Translations under genes and position numbers: made by a program
Source: an uncultured Rikenella sp.
GTDB lineage: Bacteria; Bacteroidota; Bacteroidia; Bacteroidales; Rikenellaceae
Reading direction: 5' to 3'
Length of the DNA: 7,433 nucleotides
Assembly (NCBI GenBank): GCA_910577885.1
Contig: CAJTNK010000053.1
Location: 1,263 to 8,695, forward strand
The notes under the pieces: model-generated
What the model was told of the DNA's origin: nothing
What the model saw: the letters and a program-made list of their open reading frames with translations, nothing else
Database searches by the model: none
Shown: piece by piece, positions 1-5,922 of the stretch
Position numbering within the stretch: position 1 is the stretch's first letter
Layout of the letters: every line of letters begins with the position of its first letter

Positions 1-4
1 AAGT

Positions 5-55
5 TTTTTTGGTTCTTTTTGTTCACAAAAAGAACAGTTCCGTACAGTAGCCAAA
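5..55 (-). repeat. Left arm of 51-bp inverted repeat flanking ffh
   Basis: Read on the minus strand, this 51-bp stretch matches 1484-1534 (read on the plus strand) at 50 of 51 positions. The single difference is in the TGTACGG / TGTATGG segment. It lies just downstream of the ffh stop. Its core is a perfect hairpin: GTTCTTTTTGT at 12-22, a 2-base centre at 23-24, and ACAAAAAGAAC at 25-35. It could weakly end transcription of ffh, but no T-run follows the stem on the minus strand, so I call it a repeat and not a terminator. The copy may extend past the left window edge. Confidence 0.85.
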
Positions 56-86
56 AACTGGTTTCAGAAAAAAGAACGGATAAAGT

Positions 87-1436
87 TTATCTTTTTCGGC
101 GCATCATGGCCGCCGCACCCGCCATGCGAGCCATCGCCCCACCACCGCCGGCCACCATTTTCATCATTTTGCGCGTTTGGTCGAACTGTTTGAGGAGTCG
201 GTTGATCGCCGCCACATCCGTACCGCTCCCGCGCGCAATCCGCGCCTTGCGGACCCCGTTCAACAGCGCGGGGTTCTCCCGTTCGGCCGGCGTCATGGAC
301 TGAATGATCGCTTCGGTCTGTTTGAAGACGCTGTTGTCCATCTCGACATCTTTCAACGCCTTCCCGACACCCGGAATCATCGACGCCAGGTCCTTGATGT
401 TGCCCATCTTTTTGATCTGCTGGATCTGGTTCAGGAAGTCCTGCATGGTGAACTGGTCGCGGGCCAACTTCTTTTGGAGTTTGCGTGCCTCCTCCTCGTC
501 GAACTGCTCCTGGGCGCGCTCCACCAGCGACACGATGTCGCCCATGCCCAAGATGCGGTCGGCCATCCGCTCCGGGTGGAAGACATCCAGTGCCTCCATC
601 TTCTCGCCCATGCTGACGAACTTGAGCGGCTTGTCGACCACCGAACGGATCGAAATGGCCGCCCCACCGCGCGTATCGCCGTCCAACTTGGTGAGCACCA
701 CCCCGTCGAAATCCAAACGCTCGTTGAACTCCCGCGCCGTATTCACCGCATCCTGGCCCGTCATCGAATCGACCACAAAGAGTGTTTCCGACGGATTCAC
801 GGCCCGTTTGATGGCCGTGATCTCCTGCATCATCTGCTCGTCGACGGCCAACCGACCCGCCGTGTCGATGATGATCGTATTGAAAGCCCCTCCCCGGCTC
901 CGGGCATACCGGATGCCGTTCTGCACCAACCCCACGGCATCGCTCTTGTTCTCCGGCTCGGAGTAGACCTCCACCCCGATCTGCTCGCCCAACACCCGCA
1001 ACTGGTCGATCGCCGCCGGACGGTAGATATCCCCCCCGATCAACAACACCCCCCGCCCCTTCTTCTTGAGATGCAACGCCAGCTTGCCGCTGAACGTGGT
1101 CTTCCCCGACCCCTGCAACCCCGAAACCAGGATCACCGCCGGCGTATCTTTCAGGTTGATCGGCACGGCCGTGCCCCCCATCAACGCCGCCAACTCGTCA
1201 TGGACGATCTTCACGATCATCTGCCCCGGATTCACGGCCCGAATAACCTCCTGACCGATGGCCTTCTGCTTCACCTCGTCCGTGAAACTCTTCGCCACCT
1301 TGTAGTTCACGTCGGCCTCGATCAACGCCCGACGAATCTCTTTCAACGACTCGGCGATATTGATCTCCGTGATCCGACCCTGACCCTTCAATAGCTTGAA
1401 CGATCGCTCCAACCGCTCACTCAAATTCTCAAACAT
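87..1436 (-). CDS. ffh: Signal recognition particle protein Ffh (SRP54 GTPase)
   Basis: Ffh binds the 4.5S (SRP) RNA and the signal sequences of nascent membrane and secreted proteins. It delivers the ribosome to the membrane through GTP-dependent pairing with FtsY. The 449-residue product has the usual family length and order. The helical N domain covers about residues 1-95. The G domain covers about 100-295, with the P-loop GLQGSGKTT at 106-114, the D-x-x-RPAA-x-x-QL insertion-box element near 136-146, DTAGR at 191-195 and TKLDGD at 249-254. The methionine-rich M domain covers about 296-449 and includes the RNA-binding SGT segment at 404-406 and the NRLLKQF helix at 412-418. The C-terminus is a Gly/Ala/Met-rich, basic tail. 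The start at 1436 gives the canonical MFENLSERLE opening. No clear Shine-Dalgarno or TAnnTTTG box is visible upstream. The gene stands alone, bracketed by the 51-bp inverted repeats, and appears intact. Confidence 0.98.
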   Translation of the reverse strand: MFENLSERLERSFKLLKGQGRITEINIAESLKEIRRALIEADVNYKVAKSFTDEVKQKAIGQEVIRAVNPGQMIVKIVHDELAALMGGTAVPINLKDTPAVILVSGLQGSGKTTFSGKLALHLKKKGRGVLLIGGDIYRPAAIDQLRVLGEQIGVEVYSEPENKSDAVGLVQNGIRYARSRGGAFNTIIIDTAGRLAVDEQMMQEITAIKRAVNPSETLFVVDSMTGQDAVNTAREFNERLDFDGVVLTKLDGDTRGGAAISIRSVVDKPLKFVSMGEKMEALDVFHPERMADRILGMGDIVSLVERAQEQFDEEEARKLQKKLARDQFTMQDFLNQIQQIKKMGNIKDLASMIPGVGKALKDVEMDNSVFKQTEAIIQSMTPAERENPALLNGVRKARIARGSGTDVAAINRLLKQFDQTRKMMKMVAGGGGAMARMAGAAAMMRRKR

Positions 1437-1483
1437 AACTACACTTGCTTTTTAATATCTGTACTTTTTCTCAATAACCTGTG

Positions 1484-1534
1484 TTTGGCTACTGTATGGA
1501 ACTGTTCTTTTTGTGAACAAAAAGAACCAAAAAA
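1484..1534 (+). repeat. Right arm of 51-bp inverted repeat flanking ffh
   Basis: This is the inverted partner of 5-55, with 50 of 51 positions matching. It starts about 48 bp upstream of the ffh start codon. The core is a perfect 11-bp-stem palindrome: GTTCTTTTTGT at 1504-1514, GA at 1515-1516, and ACAAAAAGAAC at 1517-1527. It is preceded by TTTGGCTACTGT and followed by an A-run. The near identity of the two arms across 1.4 kb, against the lack of conservation around them, points to a dispersed repeat family or to recent copying. Confidence 0.85.
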
Positions 1535-1542
1535 TTCAGAAC

Positions 1543-1559
1543 GCATCCCTACGGGATGC
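1543..1559. repeat. Small hairpin
   Basis: GCATCCC at 1543-1549 and GGGATGC at 1553-1559 form a perfect 7-bp stem around a TAC loop. It lies between the 51-bp repeat and the long hairpin and is probably part of the same composite element. No function can be assigned. Confidence 0.6.
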
Positions 1560-1581
1560 TTTGGCCGTGTCAGCCTGTGTT

Positions 1582-1655
1582 TGGGTGGGGCTTTCTCGGT
1601 GCGGCGCATAAGGCGCATATTACCTCAATGCGCCGACACCGGAACGCCCCACCCA
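1582..1655. repeat. Long near-perfect hairpin (possible structured RNA or repeat core)
   Basis: The outer stem is TGGGTGGGGC (1582-1591) with GCCCCACCCA (1646-1655). A bridge of TTC (1593-1595) can pair with GAA (1642-1644). The inner stem CGGTG (1597-1601) pairs with CACCG (1637-1641), with a bulged A at 1636. The terminal stem CGGCGCAT (1602-1609) pairs with ATGCGCCG (1628-1635) around an 18-nt loop. In all about 26 base pairs form over 74 nt, which is far beyond chance. It could be the core of a small non-autonomous repeat element or a structured transcript. No T-run follows on either strand, so it is not a standard terminator. Confidence 0.7.
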
Positions 1656-1711
1656 CAACCTGAGGACTGCGGAGCCTAAGGCGTAGCGTATGCTGTCTCA
1701 AAAGTTTTTGG

Positions 1712-1735
1712 TGCCGCTTTTTCCAAAAAGCGGCA
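1712..1735 (-). repeat. Hairpin downstream of argS, same layout as the 51-bp repeat core
   Basis: TGCCGCTTTTT (1712-1722) pairs with AAAAAGCGGCA (1725-1735) around two bases, an 11-bp stem in a 24-bp palindrome, exactly the size of the hairpins at 12-35 and 1504-1527. On the minus strand it is preceded by GGGAC and followed by ACCAAAAACTTTT, much like the GGAAC and CCAAAAAA flanks of the other copies. It lies 64 bp past the argS stop and may act in 3'-end formation of the argS transcript, but the stem is not followed by a T-run. Confidence 0.65.
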
Positions 1736-1799
1736 GTCCCCTCCCGGCGCTAAATACGGATTACAGAGAAAAAGAACGGTATTCAAGTTAGAGGTGGTA

Positions 1800-3614
1800 T
1801 TACATTCGTTGTGGCATCTCGATGCCCAGTAGTCCCATAGCCCGTCCCAAGGTATCTGCCACGAGGGCCGCCAAGGCGAGACGGAACGTCCGATCGACGG
1901 CCGGGACATCGGCTTTGAGGATCGGATAGTCGTGGTAGTACTGGTTGAACTCCTTGGCGAGGTCGTAGGCGTAGGCGGCCACCACCGACGGCGAGAACTC
2001 GGCTCCGGCCTGCCGGACGACCGCGGCAAAATCCATGAGGTGTTTGATGAGTTCGATCTCCTTGGGTTCCGGCATCCGGCCGGCCACCGCCTCGGTCGAC
2101 AAAGCCGCTGCCGAAGGATCCGACGAGCCCTCCGCCGCGCGCCGTTCCAGCGACTTGATCCGCGCATACGTATACTGAATGAACGGCCCCGTATTGCCGT
2201 TGAAGTCGATCGACTCGCGCGGGTCGAAAAGCATGGTTTTCTTCGGGTCGACCTTGAGGATGAAGTACTTCAAAGCCCCCAAGCCCACCATCCGCGAAAT
2301 CTCGGCCACCTCCTCTTCCGACAAGCCGTCGAGCTTGCCCGCCTCGACCGCCACTCCACGCGCCGTGTCGACCATCTCGGCGATCAGGTCGTCGGCGTCC
2401 ACCACCGTCCCCTCGCGCGACTTCATCTTGCCCTCCGGCAGCTCCACCATCCCGTACGAGAGGTGGAAAATGCCGTCCGACCAGGCATAGCCCAGCTTCT
2501 TGAGGATCAGCTTCAAGACCTGGAAGTGGTAGTTCTGTTCGTTCCCCACGACGTATATCATGTCGTCGAAGCCGTATTCCTCGTGCCGCTGCACAGCGGT
2601 CCCCAGGTCCTGGGTCATGTAGACGCTGGTCCCGTCGCCCCGCAAGAGCAGCTTCTGGTCCAAACCGTCCCCCGTCAAATCGGCCCACACCGAACCGTCC
2701 TCTTTCCGGAAAAACACCCCTGCATCCCACCCCTTCCGCACCAACTCCTTACCCAACAGATAGGTATTCGACTCGTAATAGACCTTGTCGAACGAGACCC
2801 CCATCGCCCGGTACGTCTGGTCGAACCCCTCGTACACCCAGCCGTTCATCCGCTCCCACAGCCCATAGATCTCCGGATCCTTGGCCTCCCACCGCCGGAG
2901 CATCTCCTGCGCCTCGCGCATAATAGGGGCCTCCCGCTTGGCGGTCTCCTCGTCCATCCCGCCCGCAACGAGCTCTTTGATTTCCGCCTTATACGCCTGG
3001 TCGAAAGCCACATAGTACTTCCCGACCAAATGGTCCCCCTTCATCCCTGAAGATTCCGGCGTCTCCCCCCCGCCGAACCGGAGCCACGCCAGCATCGACT
3101 TGCAGATGTGAATCCCGCGGTCATTGACCAAATTGACCTTCAGCACATTACACCCGTTGGCCTCCAAAATTCGGGCCACCGAATACCCCAACAGATTATT
3201 GCGGATATGCCCCAAGTGCAAGGGTTTATTGGTATTGGGCGAGCTGTACTCGACCATGACGGTCTTCCCGGCGTCGCACACGAATCCGTAGTTGGGACTC
3301 TGAACCAGCATCCCGAGGCACCCGCCCCAAAACTGCGGCGTGAGCGACAAATTCAGGAACCCCTTGATGACATTGAAGTCACCGACGGTCTCGGCACAAT
3401 GCTCCCGGACCCACCCCCCGATCTCCCGAGCGGTCTCCTCGGGGGACTTGCGGCTGAGCTTCAGCAGCGGGAAGGTGACCAACGTATAATCCCCCTGAAA
3501 CTCTTTTCTGGTCTTGGCGACCTGCAATTCGGGCACCGCATCCGCCCCATAGAGCGCGGCCACCGCCCGTTCGCAACACTCCTTCACGGTATTCTCCGCA
3601 TTCATCGCATCCAT
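1800..3614 (-). CDS. argS: Arginyl-tRNA synthetase
   Basis: ArgRS charges tRNA-Arg with arginine using ATP, in the cytosol. With the start chosen here the product has 604 residues, close to the usual size. The N-terminal tRNA-recognition (Add-1) domain covers about residues 5-90. The class I catalytic core begins with VEYSSPNTNKPLHLGH, whose HIGH-type signature HLGH is at 133-136. The KMSKS-type loop is KMKSR at 396-400. The segment around 468-484 (SIDFNGNTGPFIQYTYA) leads into the DALR anticodon-binding domain, which ends in LLGIEMPQRM at the C-terminus. The frame stays open to 3710, but the extra 32 residues are basic, start at a TTG, and do not fit the family, so ATG at 3614 is preferred; ATG at 3605 is an alternative. 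The gene follows the leucine-rich-repeat gene by 92 bp on the same strand and appears intact. Confidence 0.97.
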   Translation of the reverse strand: MDAMNAENTVKECCERAVAALYGADAVPELQVAKTRKEFQGDYTLVTFPLLKLSRKSPEETAREIGGWVREHCAETVGDFNVIKGFLNLSLTPQFWGGCLGMLVQSPNYGFVCDAGKTVMVEYSSPNTNKPLHLGHIRNNLLGYSVARILEANGCNVLKVNLVNDRGIHICKSMLAWLRFGGGETPESSGMKGDHLVGKYYVAFDQAYKAEIKELVAGGMDEETAKREAPIMREAQEMLRRWEAKDPEIYGLWERMNGWVYEGFDQTYRAMGVSFDKVYYESNTYLLGKELVRKGWDAGVFFRKEDGSVWADLTGDGLDQKLLLRGDGTSVYMTQDLGTAVQRHEEYGFDDMIYVVGNEQNYHFQVLKLILKKLGYAWSDGIFHLSYGMVELPEGKMKSREGTVVDADDLIAEMVDTARGVAVEAGKLDGLSEEEVAEISRMVGLGALKYFILKVDPKKTMLFDPRESIDFNGNTGPFIQYTYARIKSLERRAAEGSSDPSAAALSTEAVAGRMPEPKEIELIKHLMDFAAVVRQAGAEFSPSVVAAYAYDLAKEFNQYYHDYPILKADVPAVDRTFRLALAALVADTLGRAMGLLGIEMPQRM

Positions 3615-3646
3615 ATCTATCTTTCTATTTATCAATTCCTTACAAA

Positions 3647-3654
3647 CAAATACA
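3647..3654 (-). promoter_or_regulatory. Possible -7 box for argS
   Basis: The minus strand reads TGTATTTG here, one base away from the Bacteroidota -7 consensus TAnnTTTG (G replaces A in the second position). It lies 32 bp upstream of the preferred argS start. I see no good TTTG-type -33 element at the right distance, so this is a weak candidate. argS could instead be read through from the gene upstream. Confidence 0.3.
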
Positions 3655-3706
3655 TTCCCTTTTCCTCCGCTTAACCGGCTTCGGCGCCGGACGAACGAAT
3701 AACATG

Positions 3707-4852
3707 TCAAGAACCTTTTGAGAATCGAATTGTACGAATTCCCTGTTTGGTGGGCTTCTTTCCTTTCTTGTTCGGCTTCGGTTCCGGTCCGATAAACGGG
3801 TTATCCGAACATTTCAAATACTGCAACACCGGATTCTGCGAAACATCGAGCTCCTTCAGCTGATTTTGAGAACAATCCACACCGTCCAACTTCGTACACC
3901 CCTTTACCTCCAACTCCGTCAACCGATTCTCGGAACATTTCACATACACCAGTTCCGGATTCTGCGAAAAATCGAGCCGCGTCAACCGATTCTCGGAACA
4001 TCTCACATACTCCAACTTCGGATTCTGCGAAAAATCGAGCCGCGTCAGCCGATTACAGGAACAATTCACATCCCCCAGCTCCACACACCCCTTGAGTTTT
4101 AATTCCGTCAGCTCATTGTCGCCACAATTCAAACTATACAGCTTCGGATTCTGAGAAAAATCGAGCCGCGTCAGTCGGTTTTCGCTACAATGCAAATTCT
4201 CCAGCATCAGATTCTGCGAGACATCGAACTCCGTCAACCCGTTTCCGTAACATTGCACCTGCACCAGCTTCGGATTCTGCGATAGATCGAGGGAGGTCAG
4301 TCGATTATAGGTACAGTACAATGTCTCCAACTCCGGGCTCTGCGAGAGATCGAGTTCCGTCAATGAGTTGTCGCGACATTCCAACTTCCTCAACTCCGCA
4401 CACCCGTCGAGTTTCAACTCCGTCAACCGGTTTTGAGAACAAGTCAATTCCCTCAACTTCGTACACCCGCTCACATCGAGGGCCGTCAGCGCGTTGTGAA
4501 AACAAGACAAGACCCTCAACTCCCCGCATCCCTCCAGCTCCAAATCCGAATATTCGTTGGAGTGATCGCCCCTCCCTGCGGCATGGAATTCCGTCACCCT
4601 CCCCCGCCCGATCCCAGATACCCGCACCGGGTAAGTTCCACGCCTCGCATACAGATGCAGCAAGGTACAATACTTCGCCCCCAACTCGCCCTCCTCCGCC
4701 GTCCCGTCGCCCCACTCCACCCGAAAACCACCCTCGCCTGAGAGTATTAATTCAAATTTATTACACTCCATATTGTACACCCCGCGAAATCTCTCCCGAT
4801 AATTGGCCGTGAGCCGGATGCTCCACGGGCTGTTTTGTTCGCTGTTTTTCAT
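3707..4852 (-). CDS. Leucine-rich-repeat protein with 12 Cys-bearing 21-residue repeats
   Basis: The 381-residue product has an N-terminal part (about 1-100) and a leucine-rich-repeat solenoid (about 104-355). The N-terminal part contains WGDGT at 47-51 and an H-x-Y ... GTYPVRV-SG stretch near 66-80, which resembles a PKD-type beta-sandwich. The solenoid has twelve units of exactly 21 residues. The pattern is L-x-x-L-x-C-x-x-N-x-L-T-x-L-D-x-S-x-N-x-x, with cysteines at 117, 138, 159 and so on to 348. Eight-residue connectors come in two versions, SQNPKL and KGCTKL-like. A short basic tail with KPNKKGKKPTK follows. No signal peptide or lipobox is seen from the ATG at 4852, so a cytoplasmic or non-classically exported location is possible. 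Such repeats usually bind proteins, but the partner is unknown. The upstream neighbour is exbD, separated by a likely terminator, so transcription may be independent. Confidence 0.85.
   Translation of the reverse strand: MKNSEQNSPWSIRLTANYRERFRGVYNMECNKFELILSGEGGFRVEWGDGTAEEGELGAKYCTLLHLYARRGTYPVRVSGIGRGRVTEFHAAGRGDHSNEYSDLELEGCGELRVLSCFHNALTALDVSGCTKLRELTCSQNRLTELKLDGCAELRKLECRDNSLTELDLSQSPELETLYCTYNRLTSLDLSQNPKLVQVQCYGNGLTEFDVSQNLMLENLHCSENRLTRLDFSQNPKLYSLNCGDNELTELKLKGCVELGDVNCSCNRLTRLDFSQNPKLEYVRCSENRLTRLDFSQNPELVYVKCSENRLTELEVKGCTKLDGVDCSQNQLKELDVSQNPVLQYLKCSDNPFIGPEPKPNKKGKKPTKQGIRTIRFSKGS
3788..4543 (-). repeat. 12-unit, 63-bp tandem repeat inside the leucine-rich-repeat gene
   Basis: The DNA encoding residues 104-355 is a 63-bp tandem array without any insertion or deletion between units. 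Neighbouring units are very similar at the DNA level, for example the TTCTGCGAAAAATCGAGCCG block recurs on the plus strand near 3960, 4023 and, with one change, 4149. This suggests expansion by unequal recombination or slippage, and copy number could differ between strains. Confidence 0.8.
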
Positions 4853-4880
4853 CGTTTGGTCTGCCTGATCCAGTATTCCG

Positions 4881-4903
4881 AAAAAAAGACCGTTCCCCCG
4901 GCC
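4881..4903 (-). terminator. Likely rho-independent terminator after exbD
   Basis: On the minus strand GGCCG, a GGGGAA loop and CGGTC form a 5-bp stem (one G-T pair), followed directly by seven T residues (4887-4881). It lies 33 bp past the exbD stop and ahead of the leucine-rich-repeat gene, so it would end the exbB-to-exbD transcript. The stem is short, which limits confidence. Confidence 0.5.
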
Positions 4904-4936
4904 GCCACTGACGCCACGCCCCCTCCAAAAAAGCCA

Positions 4937-5329
4937 CTACTCCGGCGCCGTCGCCAGCACCAGCTTATACTTATTGTCCCGCGCGATGTTCATCACCTTC
5001 ACCACCTCGTCCACCGGCACCGTCCGGTCGCAATGCAGCGAGACGGTCGGCTCCTCGACCCCCTCCAACCGCGCCCGCAGCCGCTGAGCCAGCTCGCCGA
5101 ACGAGACCTGTTCCGTCTCGACAAAATACTGCAGGTCGGCCGTAATCGACACCGTCGTGTACGGTTTCTCCTTATTGGCATTGCTGCTCTTGGGCAACAA
5201 GAGCTTCAGCGCATTGGGGTTGATGAGCGTCGTGGAGATCATCAAAAACAGCAGCAGCAGAAAGATCAGGTCCGTCTGCGAGGAGTTGCTCCCCCCCATG
5301 TCGATTTTGGAACTTCGTTTTATGGCCAT
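4937..5329 (-). CDS. exbD: ExbD/TolR-family biopolymer transport protein
   Basis: ExbD-type proteins form, with ExbB, an inner-membrane complex that uses the proton gradient to drive TonB-type or Tol-type envelope work. The 130-residue product has a short cytoplasmic N-terminus and one membrane helix at about 21-37 (LIFLLLLFLMISTTLI). An aspartate, D20, sits at the start of the helix, where the family has its proton-carrying Asp (D25 in E. coli ExbD). A periplasmic alpha/beta domain of about 60-130 residues ends with the VSLHCDRTVPVDEVVKVMN and YKLVLATA segments. The protein is at the short end of the family but looks complete. It is the last gene of the cluster with exbB, from which it is separated by two unknown genes. 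No TonB gene is seen in the window, so whether it serves TonB, Tol or another system cannot be told. Confidence 0.93.
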   Translation of the reverse strand: MAIKRSSKIDMGGSNSSQTDLIFLLLLFLMISTTLINPNALKLLLPKSSNANKEKPYTTVSITADLQYFVETEQVSFGELAQRLRARLEGVEEPTVSLHCDRTVPVDEVVKVMNIARDNKYKLVLATAPE

Positions 5330-5404
5330 CGTAATGCGAGTTATCGGTATATGTGTTGAGTAGTGAGTGTGTCGCCGTCCGGCGTCGTTTCCGCCTCAGT
5401 ATGG

Positions 5405-5890
5405 TTAATCCAATTGAAAATACGATTCGTTCGAAGTAAAACACCCATCTCTTTCGACAATCAAAGCTTCCAATGTTTCGAGTTTCCGGACGAGCAGCTG
5501 CCGGTTCTCCTCGAAGCTCCTGTATTCGTTGAAGTACTCGCCGAACGAGGTCCATTCGTCCAGGTCCGCCCTGACCTCCTGAGCCAGGAGGCGGCAGAAC
5601 TCGATCATGCTGGTGTGCGATTCGCCGAACGAATCGGTTTTTATATGCTCCGACCCCTCTTTCTCTTCCCGTTCGACGAAGACGCGGCAGGTCCAATAGC
5701 TGACCACGCACACCATCCGCCCCGGCTCCATGTAGCCCTTGACGCAAAACGGCGACAAGGTCTCCAGCCCATGAATAGCCTGGTCGATCCACCGAAAAGC
5801 GATGTTGTCGAACACGTCGCTCAGCCGGTAAGTGTACTCGAACCCCTCCAGTCCGAAGCGGGTCCATCCGTTTTTCGGGGGTGTCAGCAT
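5405..5890 (-). CDS. Unknown protein, paralog A of a tandem pair inside the exbB-exbD cluster
   Basis: I do not recognise this 161-residue protein. It is clearly homologous to the next gene upstream (5923-6363): both start MLTPPKNGWT and share LSD, F-x-W-[IL]-[DE]-QAI-x-GL, PFCV, EPG followed by a VC-x-V-x-Y strand, R-[VI]-F, and M-[IL]-[DE]-FCRLL in the same order. It is acidic, without a signal peptide or membrane helix, so it is probably cytoplasmic. Hydrophobic strands at about 57-73 and helices at 93-110 and 126-147 suggest a small alpha/beta fold. It is 15 residues longer than its paralog, with a Cys-containing C-terminal extension (150-161). The ATG at 5890 is chosen because DNA identity with the paralog begins exactly there. 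The frame is open further upstream to 6040, but that part overlaps the paralog. A 75-bp gap separates it from exbD. Confidence 0.8.
   Translation of the reverse strand: MLTPPKNGWTRFGLEGFEYTYRLSDVFDNIAFRWIDQAIHGLETLSPFCVKGYMEPGRMVCVVSYWTCRVFVEREEKEGSEHIKTDSFGESHTSMIEFCRLLAQEVRADLDEWTSFGEYFNEYRSFEENRQLLVRKLETLEALIVERDGCFTSNESYFQLD
5868..5890 (-). repeat. 23-bp direct repeat, copy 1 (start of paralog A)
   Basis: These 23 bases are identical to 6341-6363. They encode the shared N-terminus MLTPPKNG and begin at the A of each start codon. The bases just upstream of the two ATGs are not alike, so identity is limited to the coding part. Confidence 0.85.
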
Positions 5891-5922
5891 ATCAATCGTT
5901 CTTGAATGGGTTAATCCGGTTT

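Larger units (their letters stand above)
1437..1799. other. Repeat-rich intergenic region between argS and ffh
   Basis: This 363-bp gap has no believable gene: the short frames in it lack family features and run through inverted repeats. From left to right it holds an A/T-rich ffh upstream region (about 1437-1483), the right arm of the 51-bp repeat (1484-1534), a small 7-bp hairpin (1543-1559), a long near-perfect hairpin (1582-1655), and a further 11-bp-stem hairpin (1712-1735) just downstream of argS. The part next to argS (1766-1776) carries GAAAAAGAACGG, which resembles GAAAAAAGAACGG just past the ffh stop (67-79), so the two gene ends share more than the hairpin. The ffh promoter must lie in or near this region, but I cannot place it. 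Confidence 0.8.

Noticed and set aside
177..1394. Long plus-strand open frame opposite ffh
   Set aside because: It is antisense to a clear, intact ffh, its product is rich in His, Arg, Leu and Asp with no recognisable motif, and it is explained by the G+C-rich codon use of the real gene. The same applies to the plus-strand frame at 1932-3050 opposite argS.
1485..1679. 64-codon plus-strand open frame in the argS-ffh gap
   Set aside because: It runs through the 51-bp repeat and the long hairpin, has no start signal, and its product has no known features.
3675..3690. CCGGC/GCCGG hairpin as terminator of the leucine-rich-repeat gene
   Set aside because: The stem is only 5 bp, and no T-run follows on the minus strand, so it is not enough to call a terminator.
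3615..3710. N-terminal extension of argS to a TTG start at 3710
   Set aside because: The extra 32 residues are basic and unlike ArgRS, overlap the end of the upstream gene, and a normal ATG at 3614 gives the usual protein length.
3788..4543. Regular 63-bp repeats as a CRISPR-like or non-coding array
   Set aside because: The period is a multiple of three, the frame is open throughout, and the repeats encode a clear leucine-rich-repeat solenoid.
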